A stretch of DNA of 64,000 nt from an uncultured Bacteroidota bacterium. GTDB lineage: Bacteria > Bacteroidota > Bacteroidia > Bacteroidales > P3. Positions 16,222 through 25,587 of this stretch are shown here, piece by piece. A program made the translations under genes and the position numbers. The notes under the pieces are model-generated. The model did no database searches. It saw nothing but the letters and a program-made list of their open reading frames with translations, and had not been told where the DNA came from. Position 1 is the first letter of the stretch. The number at the start of each line of letters is the position of its first letter. The stretch spans positions 1 to 64,000 of the forward strand of contig CADAQX010000020.1 of the NCBI GenBank assembly GCA_902790215.1. Direction: 5' to 3'.

Positions 16222-18594
16222 ATGAAGAATTTAGTAATTGTTGAGTCCCCAACAAAATCACAGACCATTGAGAAATTCCTTGGCAAGGACTATGTAGTCA
16301 AGTCGAGCAACGGACATATCCGCGATCTTGCCAAGAAGGAGATGAGTATAGACATAGAGAACCAATATGAGCCGGAGTACCAGATTACCGAGGAGAAGCA
16401 CAAGCTGGTGGCCGACCTGAAGAAAGCGGTGAAAGAGGCCGACACGGTGTGGCTGGCATCTGATGAAGACCGCGAGGGAGAGGCCATTGCATGGCATTTG
16501 CAAGAGACGCTGAAACTGAATCCCGAGCATACGCGCCGTATTGTGTTCAACGAAATCACGAAGAACGCCATACTCTACGCCATAGAGCATCCGAGGGCGA
16601 TAGACATGAACCTGGTGGACGCGCAGCAGGCACGTCGTGTGCTGGACCGCATTGTGGGCTATGAAATCAGCCCCATCCTGTGGTCGAAAATCAAGCCCGC
16701 ACTGAGCGCCGGCCGTGTGCAGAGTGTGGCAGTGCGCCTGATTGTGGAGCGCGAAGAGGAAATAAAGAATTTCGTCAGCCAGAGCTATTTCAGGGTGACG
16801 GCACAGCTGCACCCCGCCAACGGACGGATGCAGGTCATTGCCGAGCTAAGCCGCCGGTTCGACACCCAGCAGGAGGCCGCCGAATTCATGGAGAGCCTGG
16901 TGGGTTGCGCATTCAAGGTGCAGACCATCGACACCAAGCCCGCCAAGCGCACCCCGGCGCCCCCCTTCACAACCTCGACCCTGCAACAGGAGGCCAGCCG
17001 CAAGCTGGGGTTCAGCGTGGCCCGCACCATGCAGATTGCCCAGCAGCTGTATGAGAACGGATACATCACCTATATGCGTACCGACAGCGTGAACCTGAGT
17101 GAGCTGGCTCTTGACATGGCCAAGAAAGAGATTACCACGCTCTACGGCGACAACTACGTAAAGACCCGCCGCTATCAGACCAAGACCAAGGGCGCACAGG
17201 AGGCTCACGAGGCCATCCGCCCCACCGATATGCGGAACCAGACCATCAACGCCGACGCCGCCCAGCGGAGACTGTATGAGCTGATATGGAAGCGTGCCAT
17301 TGCATCACAGATGGCCGACGCCGTGCTGGAGAAGACAGTGGTTGAAATCAGCATTAGCAGCCACGGCGACAAGCCGACGGTGTTTAAAGACAAGTTCATC
17401 TGCCAAGGCGAGCAGGTGCGTTTCGACGGCTTCCTGAAAGTGTATATGGAATCTACCGACGACGACAGCGAGCAAGCCGACGACACTTCCAGCAACAACA
17501 TCCTGCCCAAGCTGGTGGAGGGTATGCCACTTACACTCGACACCGCCGAGGCCGCGGAGCACCACACCCAGCATCCCCCGCGCTATACGGAGGCCAGCCT
17601 GGTGAAGAAACTGGAAGACCTGGGCATCGGCCGCCCCTCGACCTATGCACCCACCATCAGCACCATTCTGAAGAGAGAGTATGTGATAAAAGAGGACCGC
17701 GAGCCCCAGTCGATTTTCTGCACCGTCTTGGTGCTGAAGGACGGCAAGGTGTCGACCGTGGAGCGCGTAGAGAAGGTCGGGTCGGAGAAAGGCAAGCTCT
17801 TCCCCACCGACATCGGAAGCGTGGTGAATGCCTTCCTGATGGAGCATTTCAAAGACATTATAGACTATAACTTCACGGCCACCGTGGAGAAAGATTTCGA
17901 CGACATCGCTGCCGGAAAGAAAGAATGGCGGAAGGTGATTGACAAGTTCTATGTGCCTTTCCACAAGAACATTCGCCTGACCCAGCAGAACAGCCACCGC
18001 ACGAGCGGAAGTCGCCTGGTGGGTGTTGACCCCAAGACGGGAAAGAACCTGTATGCCAAGATAGGCCGCTACGGCACCTTGGTGCAGCTGGGAGACACCT
18101 CAAACGACGAGAAGCCGAGATTCGCCAGCATGAAGAAAGGCCAGAGCATTGAGACCATCACCCTGGAGGAGGCACTGGCACTGTTTGAGCTGCCGCGCAC
18201 TGTGGGACAGTTCGAGGGCCACGATGTCATTGTGAGCATTGGCAAATTCGGTCCATACGTGCGGCTGGACAACAAGTTCTATTCCCTCTCCAAGAGCGAC
18301 GACCCCTACGAGGTGAGCCTGGACCGCTGCATTGAAATCATCAAGAACAAGCGAGTGTCAGAGGCGGAGAAAGAACGTCTGCGCCAGCTGTATCCCATTA
18401 ATCTGGGAGAATATGACGGAGACATTGTCAGCTCCAATATCGGACGCTACGGCCCTTATCTGACCTACCGCAACGAGAACTACCGTCTGCCCAAGAACAC
18501 CAACCCGTTGGAGATGACACTTGATGAGGCAATATTGATTATCGCCAGTGCCGGAAGCAAGAAACCCAGAGGGCGTAAAAAGAAGGCAGAGTGA
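16222..18594 (+). CDS. topA: DNA topoisomerase I
   Basis: Type IA topoisomerase that relaxes negative supercoils. Of 790 residues, the first ~120 form the Toprim domain (IVESPTKSQTIEKFLG at 5-20, SDEDREGEAIAWHL near 80). The catalytic tyrosine is Y284 in YITYMRTDSVNLS. The C-terminus has several topoisomerase C-terminal repeats (IGRYGTLVQLGD, KFGPYVRLDNKFYSL, IGRYGPYLTYRNENY) and a Lys/Arg-rich tail. The zinc fingers of the E. coli enzyme are absent. It overlaps the next gene by GTGA. Full length. Confidence 0.97.
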   Translation: MKNLVIVESPTKSQTIEKFLGKDYVVKSSNGHIRDLAKKEMSIDIENQYEPEYQITEEKHKLVADLKKAVKEADTVWLASDEDREGEAIAWHLQETLKLNPEHTRRIVFNEITKNAILYAIEHPRAIDMNLVDAQQARRVLDRIVGYEISPILWSKIKPALSAGRVQSVAVRLIVEREEEIKNFVSQSYFRVTAQLHPANGRMQVIAELSRRFDTQQEAAEFMESLVGCAFKVQTIDTKPAKRTPAPPFTTSTLQQEASRKLGFSVARTMQIAQQLYENGYITYMRTDSVNLSELALDMAKKEITTLYGDNYVKTRRYQTKTKGAQEAHEAIRPTDMRNQTINADAAQRRLYELIWKRAIASQMADAVLEKTVVEISISSHGDKPTVFKDKFICQGEQVRFDGFLKVYMESTDDDSEQADDTSSNNILPKLVEGMPLTLDTAEAAEHHTQHPPRYTEASLVKKLEDLGIGRPSTYAPTISTILKREYVIKEDREPQSIFCTVLVLKDGKVSTVERVEKVGSEKGKLFPTDIGSVVNAFLMEHFKDIIDYNFTATVEKDFDDIAAGKKEWRKVIDKFYVPFHKNIRLTQQNSHRTSGSRLVGVDPKTGKNLYAKIGRYGTLVQLGDTSNDEKPRFASMKKGQSIETITLEEALALFELPRTVGQFEGHDVIVSIGKFGPYVRLDNKFYSLSKSDDPYEVSLDRCIEIIKNKRVSEAEKERLRQLYPINLGEYDGDIVSSNIGRYGPYLTYRNENYRLPKNTNPLEMTLDEAILIIASAGSKKPRGRKKKAE

Positions 18595-20543
18595 GACTAA
18601 GTGTCGTCATAGTCAGTTACAACGTCAAGTATTTCCTTGACCAGTGTCTGGAGTCGGTCTTCGGCTCCGATTTGACACTGGACGGGGTTTGTCGCGGAGA
18701 AGGCAGCGACACATTAGAGCTGGAGGTGTTTGTCGTGGACAACGCCTCGGTGGACGGGTCGGTAGAGATGGTGCGCGAGAAGTTTGGCCAGGTTCATTTG
18801 ATAGACAACAAAGAGAATGTCGGCTTTGCAGCCGCCAACAACCAGGCGCTCCGCCTGTGTACAGGGGACTATGTCCTGCTGCTGAACCCGGACACCATTG
18901 TGGAACGCGACACTTTCAGAAACTGCGTGGCGTTCTATGCCTCACATGCCGATTGCGGAGGACTGACAGTAAAGATGATTAATGGCGAAGGGAAATACCT
19001 GAAAGAAAGCAAACGGGGATTTCCCACACCGGCTGCGGCTTTCTACAAGATGAGCGGACTGATACATCTCTTTCCCCATTCGCGCCGCATTGCCGCCTAC
19101 TATATGGGGCATCTCGACGACGACGAGACCAACCCCATTGACATTCTTCCCGGAGCCTACCTTATGATAAGCCGCGAGGCATTGGAAAAGGTGGGGCTGC
19201 TGGACGAGGCCTATTTTATGTACGGCGAAGACATTGACTTCTCGTGGCGTATCAAACTGGCCGGTTTCGAGAACTACTATCTCCCCTCGTCGCGCATTAT
19301 CCACTATAAGGGCGAGAGCACCAAGCATGCCAGCATGAACTATGTGTACACGTTCTACAATGCCATGTCGATTTTTGTGAAGCATTATTTCACAGGAAGC
19401 AACGCCAAGCTGTTCAATCTGCTGCTGCATATCGCCATCTGGATACGCGCCACCCTCTCCTGGATAAAGAGGATTGTGCAGGCCATTGCCTTGCCCGTGG
19501 CGGATTTTGCCGTGGCTTTTGCGGGCTTTGTAGGCTTAAAATGGCTGTGGGCCACCTATTGGGCCTCCAACGTGCATTACTACCCTCCGGAGTACACCTG
19601 GATGATTATTCCGGGCTATATCCTGCTGCTGATGCTTGGCAGCTGGCTGTACGGCGGGTATGAAAAGCCCGTAAGGCTAATGCGCATAGTGAAGGGTATG
19701 GCGATGGGCTGCCTGCTGCTGATTGTCTTTTACTCTTTACTGGACGAGAGCCGCCGCTACTCGCGAGCCCTGCTGCTGCTGGGCTGTGGATGGACTCTGC
19801 TGTCGTCTATCGGCATCCGGGGCTTACTTAGCCTGCTTCATGTTCCGGGATTCGCCCTGCGGACAAAGCAACGGCATTCCTGCATTATTGTCGGAGGCGA
19901 GGAAGAGTCACGCCGTGTGGAGCAGCTATACGAGACTCTGGGTTATCCCAATGCCGAGGTGCTGTCCGACCCCAAACCCGACAGCCGCAAGCTGAACGAA
20001 GTGATTCATTACTACAAGGCCGACGAGGTGATTTTCTGCAGCAGGGATTTGTCTATTGGGCAAATCATAGACCTGATGACGGAGTTGAGCCAGTTGCCCG
20101 GTCGCCGCTGGCAGGTGGAATATAAAATCGTCCCCACCGACAGCGACTTTGTTATCGGAAGCAACAGCATTAACAGCGCCGAGGATCTCTACACGGAAGA
20201 GCTGCGTACCATTGCCACCCCGCTGAACAGGCGCAACAAGAGGCTGTTTGACATGCTTTCGTCGCTGTTGATTATGCTCCTGTCGCCTGTGCTGATATGG
20301 TTTCAGAAAAACAAAAGAGCTTTCTGGCCACACTGCTGGCAGGTGTTTACCGGACGGAAGACCTGGGTGGGCACTGCAGGAAGAGAGACAAAAGAGGGTG
20401 TTTTCGGGCCGGAGGATTCTCTTCCCCGGCGGGCATCCACCATCAACCCTGAGCTGAAACAACGGCTGCACCTGCGCTACCTACGGCACTACAAACTGTC
20501 AACAGACATGCAAATTCTGATGAAGAATCTGCGCAACATATAG
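18591..20543 (+). CDS. Family 2 glycosyltransferase with C-terminal sugar-transferase-like membrane region
   Basis: 650 residues starting at GTG 18591, which overlaps the topA stop. Residues 1-~260 are a GT2 (LSVVIVSYNVKYFLDQCLES, VVDNASVDGSVEMV, ENVGFAAANNQAL, YVLLLNPDTIVE, FMYGEDIDFSWRIK). About four membrane helices follow (300-430), then a Rossmann-like stretch (CIIVGGEEESRRVEQLYETL) and a final part with KRLFDMLSSLLIMLLSPVL. This tail resembles the membrane entry of polyprenyl-phosphate sugar transferases, but their catalytic core is not evident. It likely acts in cell-surface polysaccharide or lipid-linked glycan synthesis. Confidence 0.88.
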   Translation: MRLSVVIVSYNVKYFLDQCLESVFGSDLTLDGVCRGEGSDTLELEVFVVDNASVDGSVEMVREKFGQVHLIDNKENVGFAAANNQALRLCTGDYVLLLNPDTIVERDTFRNCVAFYASHADCGGLTVKMINGEGKYLKESKRGFPTPAAAFYKMSGLIHLFPHSRRIAAYYMGHLDDDETNPIDILPGAYLMISREALEKVGLLDEAYFMYGEDIDFSWRIKLAGFENYYLPSSRIIHYKGESTKHASMNYVYTFYNAMSIFVKHYFTGSNAKLFNLLLHIAIWIRATLSWIKRIVQAIALPVADFAVAFAGFVGLKWLWATYWASNVHYYPPEYTWMIIPGYILLLMLGSWLYGGYEKPVRLMRIVKGMAMGCLLLIVFYSLLDESRRYSRALLLLGCGWTLLSSIGIRGLLSLLHVPGFALRTKQRHSCIIVGGEEESRRVEQLYETLGYPNAEVLSDPKPDSRKLNEVIHYYKADEVIFCSRDLSIGQIIDLMTELSQLPGRRWQVEYKIVPTDSDFVIGSNSINSAEDLYTEELRTIATPLNRRNKRLFDMLSSLLIMLLSPVLIWFQKNKRAFWPHCWQVFTGRKTWVGTAGRETKEGVFGPEDSLPRRASTINPELKQRLHLRYLRHYKLSTDMQILMKNLRNI

Positions 20544-20552
20544 TACGAACCG

Positions 20553-21233
20553 ATGAGAAAAACAGTAATTATCATTGCCTTCATCATGCTGGCCTTACCA
20601 ATGCAAGGGCAGCAAATCTCGGCATATGCCATAGCCGGTGCCATCACCTCGCAGGTGGAGGGCGACGAGCTTAAGGGGTTTGCCCACTGGGGGCTGCACG
20701 GAGGTGTCGGGGCCGTTGTCTATTTGGATGATATTGACCGATGGATGATGACCGTTGAGACCGACTACTCCTGCCGCGGCATTTATAATAAGAAACACAA
20801 CACCGAGAACTACTACAATATTGACCTTGACCTTCACTACGTTGACATCCCCCTTACCTTCTTCTTCCGCGACCCATACGGTGGTCTGCGGATAGGTTTA
20901 GGCGCGGTGTACAGCCGTTTGGTGTCGCAACCCCACGGCACCATCGAGTATCATCCCACCTACTTTGTGCCAGACTCCACCGACATGAAGTTTTTGAAAA
21001 ACGACCTTGCCGGAGCCTTAGAGATTCGGTTTGACATCTGGAAAGGTCTCCAGTTCAGCTCAAGGCTACAATTCTCACTTATCCCGATAAAGAAAGACTG
21101 GCACTTCCAGTCAGGCGATGAGACATGGAGCAACGACTGCTTCAACACCTCCCTGACGTTCCGACTGCTGTGGGAGTTCGGCTACAACGACAAGCCATCA
21201 AGTCATTACAAGTACAAAAGAAGAAGACGATAA
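20553..21233 (+). CDS. PorT-like outer membrane beta-barrel protein
   Basis: 226 residues with a signal peptide (VIIIAFIMLALPMQGQ). Alternating beta-strand patterns typical of small Bacteroidota barrels follow (HWGLHGGVGAVVYLDD, LHYVDIPLTFFFRD, LRIGLGAVYSRL). HYVDIPL is a pattern often seen in PorT-type proteins. It lies 9 nt after the glycosyltransferase and 7 nt before coaD, so is probably co-transcribed. Specific function unknown. Confidence 0.75.
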   Translation: MRKTVIIIAFIMLALPMQGQQISAYAIAGAITSQVEGDELKGFAHWGLHGGVGAVVYLDDIDRWMMTVETDYSCRGIYNKKHNTENYYNIDLDLHYVDIPLTFFFRDPYGGLRIGLGAVYSRLVSQPHGTIEYHPTYFVPDSTDMKFLKNDLAGALEIRFDIWKGLQFSSRLQFSLIPIKKDWHFQSGDETWSNDCFNTSLTFRLLWEFGYNDKPSSHYKYKRRRR

Positions 21234-21240
21234 ACCTGCC

Positions 21241-21666
21241 ATGACAAGAACCGCTCTCTTCCCCGGGTCGTTTGACCCATTCACTGCCGGTCATGAGGCC
21301 ATCGTGCGCCGCGGATTGGCTCTTTTCGACAAGATATACGTTGCTGTGGGCGTCAATACTGACAAGCAGTACATGTTCTCTGTCGAGGAGCGTCTGGACC
21401 ACATTAGATCCTTTTTTAAGAACGAAAGCCGGGTGGAGGCCATTGAGTACCGAGGCATGACGGTGGACCTGTGCCACCAGTTGGGAACACGGTTCATTCT
21501 GCGTGGCATCCGCGATGCCAAGGACTTGGAATACGAACAGACCATCGCGGCAGTAAACCACACCCTTGACCCTGACATCGAAACGGTTCTGCTGATGGCC
21601 GACACAGAGCACCGGGATATCAGCAGCACACTTGTCCGCGAACAGCTGGCACATCAGAAACACTAA
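21241..21666 (+). CDS. coaD: Pantetheine-phosphate adenylyltransferase
   Basis: Penultimate step of coenzyme A synthesis. 141 residues with the nucleotidyltransferase motif FPGSFDPFTAGHEAIV at 6-21 (the TxGH signature), ILRGIRDAKDLEYE near 84-97, and the C-terminal ISSTLVRE. Slightly shorter than the ~160-residue norm but complete. Its end overlaps the open frame of recG by up to 35 nt. Confidence 0.95.
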   Translation: MTRTALFPGSFDPFTAGHEAIVRRGLALFDKIYVAVGVNTDKQYMFSVEERLDHIRSFFKNESRVEAIEYRGMTVDLCHQLGTRFILRGIRDAKDLEYEQTIAAVNHTLDPDIETVLLMADTEHRDISSTLVREQLAHQKH

Positions 21667-23767
21667 ACTGCGTTTGACTATCGACACTAACATCATATAC
21701 CTGAAAGGAGTCGGACCGCAAAGAGCCGACATTCTCGCCAAAGAGTACGACATTCACACCTATGGCGACTTGTTGCATTATTTCCCTTTCAGAATGATTG
21801 ACCGCTCGCATGTCAGCACACTGGACAACTTCAACCCCGAAGAGCCCTACCTTGTTTTTCGAGGGCATATCAGCGAACTGCACACCATCACCACGGGGCA
21901 CTCCACCCGGTTGGAGGCCACTTTCAGCGACAACACGGGGACGATGTCCCTGGTGTGGTTCCAAGGCCTCAAATGGCTGAAAGAATTCCTGCGCAGCAAT
22001 GTGCTGTATAATGTGATGGGAAAGCCCACCCTGTATGGCAGCACCTACCAGATTGCACACCCCGACATAGAGATAGCCACTCCCGAAGAGGGGAAAACCG
22101 TTCATCCGTTTCTGCCTGTATACCGCACTACAGAGAAGTCCAAATCGCGCGGCATCACCTCACGCAACATTGCCCGCTATACCGAGACCCTTTTGAGCCA
22201 GATGCCGCCCCGCCTGCCCGAAACTCTGCCGCAGACCGTCATCTCCAAATACAAGCTCATGGACGGCACAACGGCATTGCGCAACATGCACTATCCCCCA
22301 ACCCTTCAGGCTTGGCAACAGGCAATGTTCCGTGAGAAATTCGAAGAACTATTCTTCCATCAATTGGAGTACCAATACAGCCGCACCGCCCGCCGAAACC
22401 ACTCTGTAGGGAACGTCTTCAATATCGTTGGGAGGCATTTCAACGATTTCTACCGCAACAACCTGCCTTTCGCCCTCACCAATGCACAGAAACGTGTCAT
22501 CAAAGAGATTCGTGCCGACATGCGCACAGGCAGACAGATGAACCGCCTGCTGCAGGGCGATGTGGGCAGCGGCAAAACCCTTGTGGCACTGCTGACCATG
22601 CTCATTGCTCTCGACAACGGTTTCCAGGCCTGCCTGATGGCACCCACCGAGATTCTCGCTTCGCAGCACTTCGCCAGCTTCCAGAAACTCCTGCAAGGCC
22701 TGGATATTCGTGTGGACTTGCTTGTAGGCGCATTGAAACCCAGCCAGAAGAAAAGCATAAAACAGCGCTTGGCCAACGGTGATATAGACATTCTGATTGG
22801 CACCCATGCACTGATAGAGGACTCTGTTCAGTTCAAGCAACTAGGCTATGTGGTCATCGACGAGCAGCACCGTTTCGGTGTTGAACAAAGAGCTAAACTG
22901 TGGAAAAAAAGCGCCACGCCTCCGCATATCCTCGTGATGACTGCCACCCCCATACCACGCACCCTTGCCATGACACTGTATGCCGATTTGGAATGCTCTG
23001 TCATTGACGAACTGCCCCCTGGACGCAGGCCTGTCATCACCACCCATGGCACAGATACCAATCGTCTGAGGCTCTTTGAATTCATGAAACAGCAGATTGC
23101 CGCCGGACGGCAAATCTACGTGGTGTACCCTCTTATTAATGAAAGCGAAACCCTCGACCTGAAAGACATCATGGATGGATACGAGAGCATCTCGCGCAGC
23201 TTCCCCCAGCCTCAGTATCAGATTAGCATTGTCCACGGCCAAATGCCAGCAGAAGCCAAAGCCTACGAGATGGACCGTTTCAAACGAGGCGAGACACAGA
23301 TCATGGTTTCCACCACTGTGATTGAGGTGGGTGTTGACGTGCCCAATGCCACTGTCATGGTGATAGAGAATGCCGAGCGTTTCGGACTTAGCCAGCTGCA
23401 CCAGCTCAGAGGCCGTGTAGGTCGTGGCGGCAGCCAATCCTATTGCATTCTCATGACCAAAGAAGAACTGAGCCACAACAGCCAACAGCGCATCCAAACC
23501 ATGTGCAGCACCACCGACGGCTTTGCTATTGCCGAAGCCGACTTGCGACTGAGAGGTCCGGGAGACCTTCAAGGCCTTCAACAAAGCGGTATGCTCAATC
23601 TAAAAGTGGCTGACATCGTCGACGACGAACCCCTGGTACGTGCCACACGCGACGAGGTACACGACCTGCTCGATGCCGACCCCGACCTCAAAAGACCGGA
23701 AAACAGAATCCTTCAACAATACATAAAACAAACAGGCTCTTCCCAGCAATGGGGAAAGATAAGCTAA
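21632..23767 (+). CDS. recG: ATP-dependent DNA helicase RecG
   Basis: Branch-migration helicase for stalled forks and recombination. The wedge domain begins IIYLKGVGPQRADILAKEYD. The helicase core has Walker A LQGDVGSGKTLVAL near 307, the RecG-type DEQH box (VVIDEQHRFGVEQR near 408), TATPIPRTLA, and HQLRGRVGRGGSQSYC near 590. The start is uncertain: TTG 21632 gives 711 residues and overlaps coaD, while TTG 21674 would begin just before the conserved N-terminus. Both would be non-ATG. Confidence 0.95.
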   Translation: MSANSWHIRNTKLRLTIDTNIIYLKGVGPQRADILAKEYDIHTYGDLLHYFPFRMIDRSHVSTLDNFNPEEPYLVFRGHISELHTITTGHSTRLEATFSDNTGTMSLVWFQGLKWLKEFLRSNVLYNVMGKPTLYGSTYQIAHPDIEIATPEEGKTVHPFLPVYRTTEKSKSRGITSRNIARYTETLLSQMPPRLPETLPQTVISKYKLMDGTTALRNMHYPPTLQAWQQAMFREKFEELFFHQLEYQYSRTARRNHSVGNVFNIVGRHFNDFYRNNLPFALTNAQKRVIKEIRADMRTGRQMNRLLQGDVGSGKTLVALLTMLIALDNGFQACLMAPTEILASQHFASFQKLLQGLDIRVDLLVGALKPSQKKSIKQRLANGDIDILIGTHALIEDSVQFKQLGYVVIDEQHRFGVEQRAKLWKKSATPPHILVMTATPIPRTLAMTLYADLECSVIDELPPGRRPVITTHGTDTNRLRLFEFMKQQIAAGRQIYVVYPLINESETLDLKDIMDGYESISRSFPQPQYQISIVHGQMPAEAKAYEMDRFKRGETQIMVSTTVIEVGVDVPNATVMVIENAERFGLSQLHQLRGRVGRGGSQSYCILMTKEELSHNSQQRIQTMCSTTDGFAIAEADLRLRGPGDLQGLQQSGMLNLKVADIVDDEPLVRATRDEVHDLLDADPDLKRPENRILQQYIKQTGSSQQWGKIS

Positions 23768-24177
23768 AACAACCTCTATATCCCATGATACTCAAAGCTC
23801 AACAAGGAACATCCCTCTCCTCCGGCAAACTGACACTCTACGCATTTGACGAGAACGAAAACCCTGTCGGTTGTGTCGAACTATACAACTATGACCCAAT
23901 CAACCGCCGGGCAGCAGTTGGTATTGTTGTTTCCAATGAGTACCGCCATAGGGGCTTTGGCTCGGAAATGGTACAAGCCCTCTCCGAATTCTGTAAGGCC
24001 AACACCTCCCTCCATCAGGTCTACGCCGATATTGCCGCCACCAACGCCCCGAGCATCCATATCTTCCAAAAAGCCGGTTACCAGCACTGCGCCACACTGC
24101 ACGACTGGGTTATCCGTTCCGATAAATTCATTGACACCTTACGTTATCAGTTGATTCTAGAAAAATCCACATCATGA
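23749..24177 (+). CDS. GNAT family N-acetyltransferase
   Basis: 142 residues. The acetyl-CoA-binding motif is visible (VGIVVSNEYRHRGFGSEMVQ near 61-80) with a C-terminal strand/helix pair (NAPSIHIFQKAGYQHCATLH). It overlaps the end of recG by 19 nt if the ATG at 23749 is used; ATG 23785 is an alternative that avoids overlap. Substrate unknown. It is in the same operon as recG and mltG. Confidence 0.88.
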   Translation: MGKDKLKQPLYPMILKAQQGTSLSSGKLTLYAFDENENPVGCVELYNYDPINRRAAVGIVVSNEYRHRGFGSEMVQALSEFCKANTSLHQVYADIAATNAPSIHIFQKAGYQHCATLHDWVIRSDKFIDTLRYQLILEKSTS

Positions 24178-25190
24178 AACGCAAACACATCATACTCATT
24201 ATCATCGCCGCACTTATAGTGCTTCTTGCCGCCGGAGGCCTGGTTCTTGTACGTGAACAGAATCTCCCCATTAGCCAACCCACCCGCATCAACATCCCCC
24301 AGGGCACCGACTACGCCGCGCTGGTCGACTCGCTCGACCGCCACGGGTGCATTGTCAGCCATCCCACCTTCCACACGCTTGCCCACATCCGCGGGCTTCA
24401 CAAACACGTCAAAGCCGGCAGCTATCTACTACAGCCCGGCAGCCACATCATCCAGGTAATCCAAAAGATATACAACGGGAACCAGGACCCCATACGCATC
24501 ACCATCAACAAACACCGCACACCTGAACAGCTCTGCCAATTCCTCAGCACAAAACTCACCTTTAGCCCCGACAGCCTGCTCTCCCTCCTGCAGTCCGACG
24601 ACGTATGCTCCCACTATGGCGAAACCCCGCAGACCATCATAGGCATGTTCCTCCAAAACACCTATGAAATCTACTGGACCATATCGCCCAAAGCACTTCT
24701 CGACCGCATGAAACGGGAATCCGACTACTTCTGGGACAAACGGCAAATCCAGCTACAGAACATCGGCCTCACCCGCCAACAGGTGATGACCATCGCTTCC
24801 ATTGTTGAGGAAGAGACCAACGTCGAGGAAGAGAAGCCAGTCATCGCCTCTGTCTACCTCAACCGGTTCCGTATCGGCATGCCTCTCCAGGCCGACCCAA
24901 CCGTAAAATATGCCATCGGCGACTTCACCATCCGCCGAATACTTAACAATATGCTCTCTGTCGACAGCCCCTACAACACATACCGCTACGCCGGGCTGCC
25001 GCCAGGACCCATCTGTCTCCCCTCCACAGCGTCTATCGATGCCGTGCTCAAAAACAAGAAAACCGACTATCTTTTCTTCTGCGCAAAGGAAGATTTCAGC
25101 GGACGGCACAACTTTGCCACCACTTCAATCGAACATTCTTCAAATGCCAAACGGTTCCACAAAGCTTTAAACAATAGAAACATACATTAA
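24174..25190 (+). CDS. mltG: Endolytic murein transglycosylase MltG (YceG-like)
   Basis: Inner-membrane enzyme that cuts nascent glycan strands. The 338 residues have an N-terminal membrane anchor (IILIIIAALIVLLAAGGLVL, 6-25), a LysM-like region, then the catalytic YceG domain. The latter shows TIASIVEEETNVEEEKPVIA (catalytic Glu near 217), VYLNRFRIGMPLQADPTVKY, and SPYNTYRYAGLPPGPICLPS. It overlaps the acetyltransferase stop by 4 nt. Complete and typical. Confidence 0.95.
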   Translation: MKRKHIILIIIAALIVLLAAGGLVLVREQNLPISQPTRINIPQGTDYAALVDSLDRHGCIVSHPTFHTLAHIRGLHKHVKAGSYLLQPGSHIIQVIQKIYNGNQDPIRITINKHRTPEQLCQFLSTKLTFSPDSLLSLLQSDDVCSHYGETPQTIIGMFLQNTYEIYWTISPKALLDRMKRESDYFWDKRQIQLQNIGLTRQQVMTIASIVEEETNVEEEKPVIASVYLNRFRIGMPLQADPTVKYAIGDFTIRRILNNMLSVDSPYNTYRYAGLPPGPICLPSTASIDAVLKNKKTDYLFFCAKEDFSGRHNFATTSIEHSSNAKRFHKALNNRNIH

Positions 25191-25240
25191 CCCTATCTTA
25201 TCCTGCCGCATCTTGGAACAAAAAAACTTCACAAAAATTC

Positions 25241-25270
25241 TTGCTGAATCAAAAAAAGTTAGTACTTTTG
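25241..25270 (+). promoter_or_regulatory. Promoter of the SRP RNA gene
   Basis: TTG at 25241-25243 and TACTTTTG at 25263-25270 are 19 nt apart. The box ends only a few nt before the SRP RNA begins, as expected for a stable RNA promoter. Confidence 0.65.
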
Positions 25271-25273
25271 CAA

Positions 25274-25373
25274 TTGGGTAAGTCTTATACGACCAGCTCC
25301 CATTGAATCCCCCAGGGTAGGAATACAGCAAGGGTGTTTGGTTGTAGCGGTGCGATATAAACAGCTTACCCTT
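25274..25373 (+). ncRNA. ffs: Signal recognition particle RNA (bacterial small SRP RNA, 4.5S-like)
   Basis: About 100 nt. The ends pair (GGGTAAG at 25276-25282 with CTTACCC at 25365-25371). The apical region CCCCAGGGTAGGAATACAG (25310-25328) followed by CAAGGG carries the GGAA tetraloop and the flanking asymmetric internal loop bound by Ffh. The tail GTTGTAGCGGTGCGATATAA matches Bacteroidota SRP RNAs as I recall them. A dedicated promoter precedes it. Exact ends are estimated from the terminal helix. Confidence 0.85.
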
Positions 25374-25587
25374 CTACGCACTCATCGTAGCAGGCATCAT
25401 CCTCTGGGTCGCTCTGATACCCGGCGGCAAACATGTCAGCCCAAAATTCACCTCGTACATCACCATCTTCGGCGGCGCTTTCCTCTTCGCCTCCTGCTTC
25501 ATCAACCTCGTCCCCCACATCTTCCTCTGCGACGACCCCTACCGTTTCGTCACACCCGGCATCCATTTCAAGATTGCCGCCTCGGTC

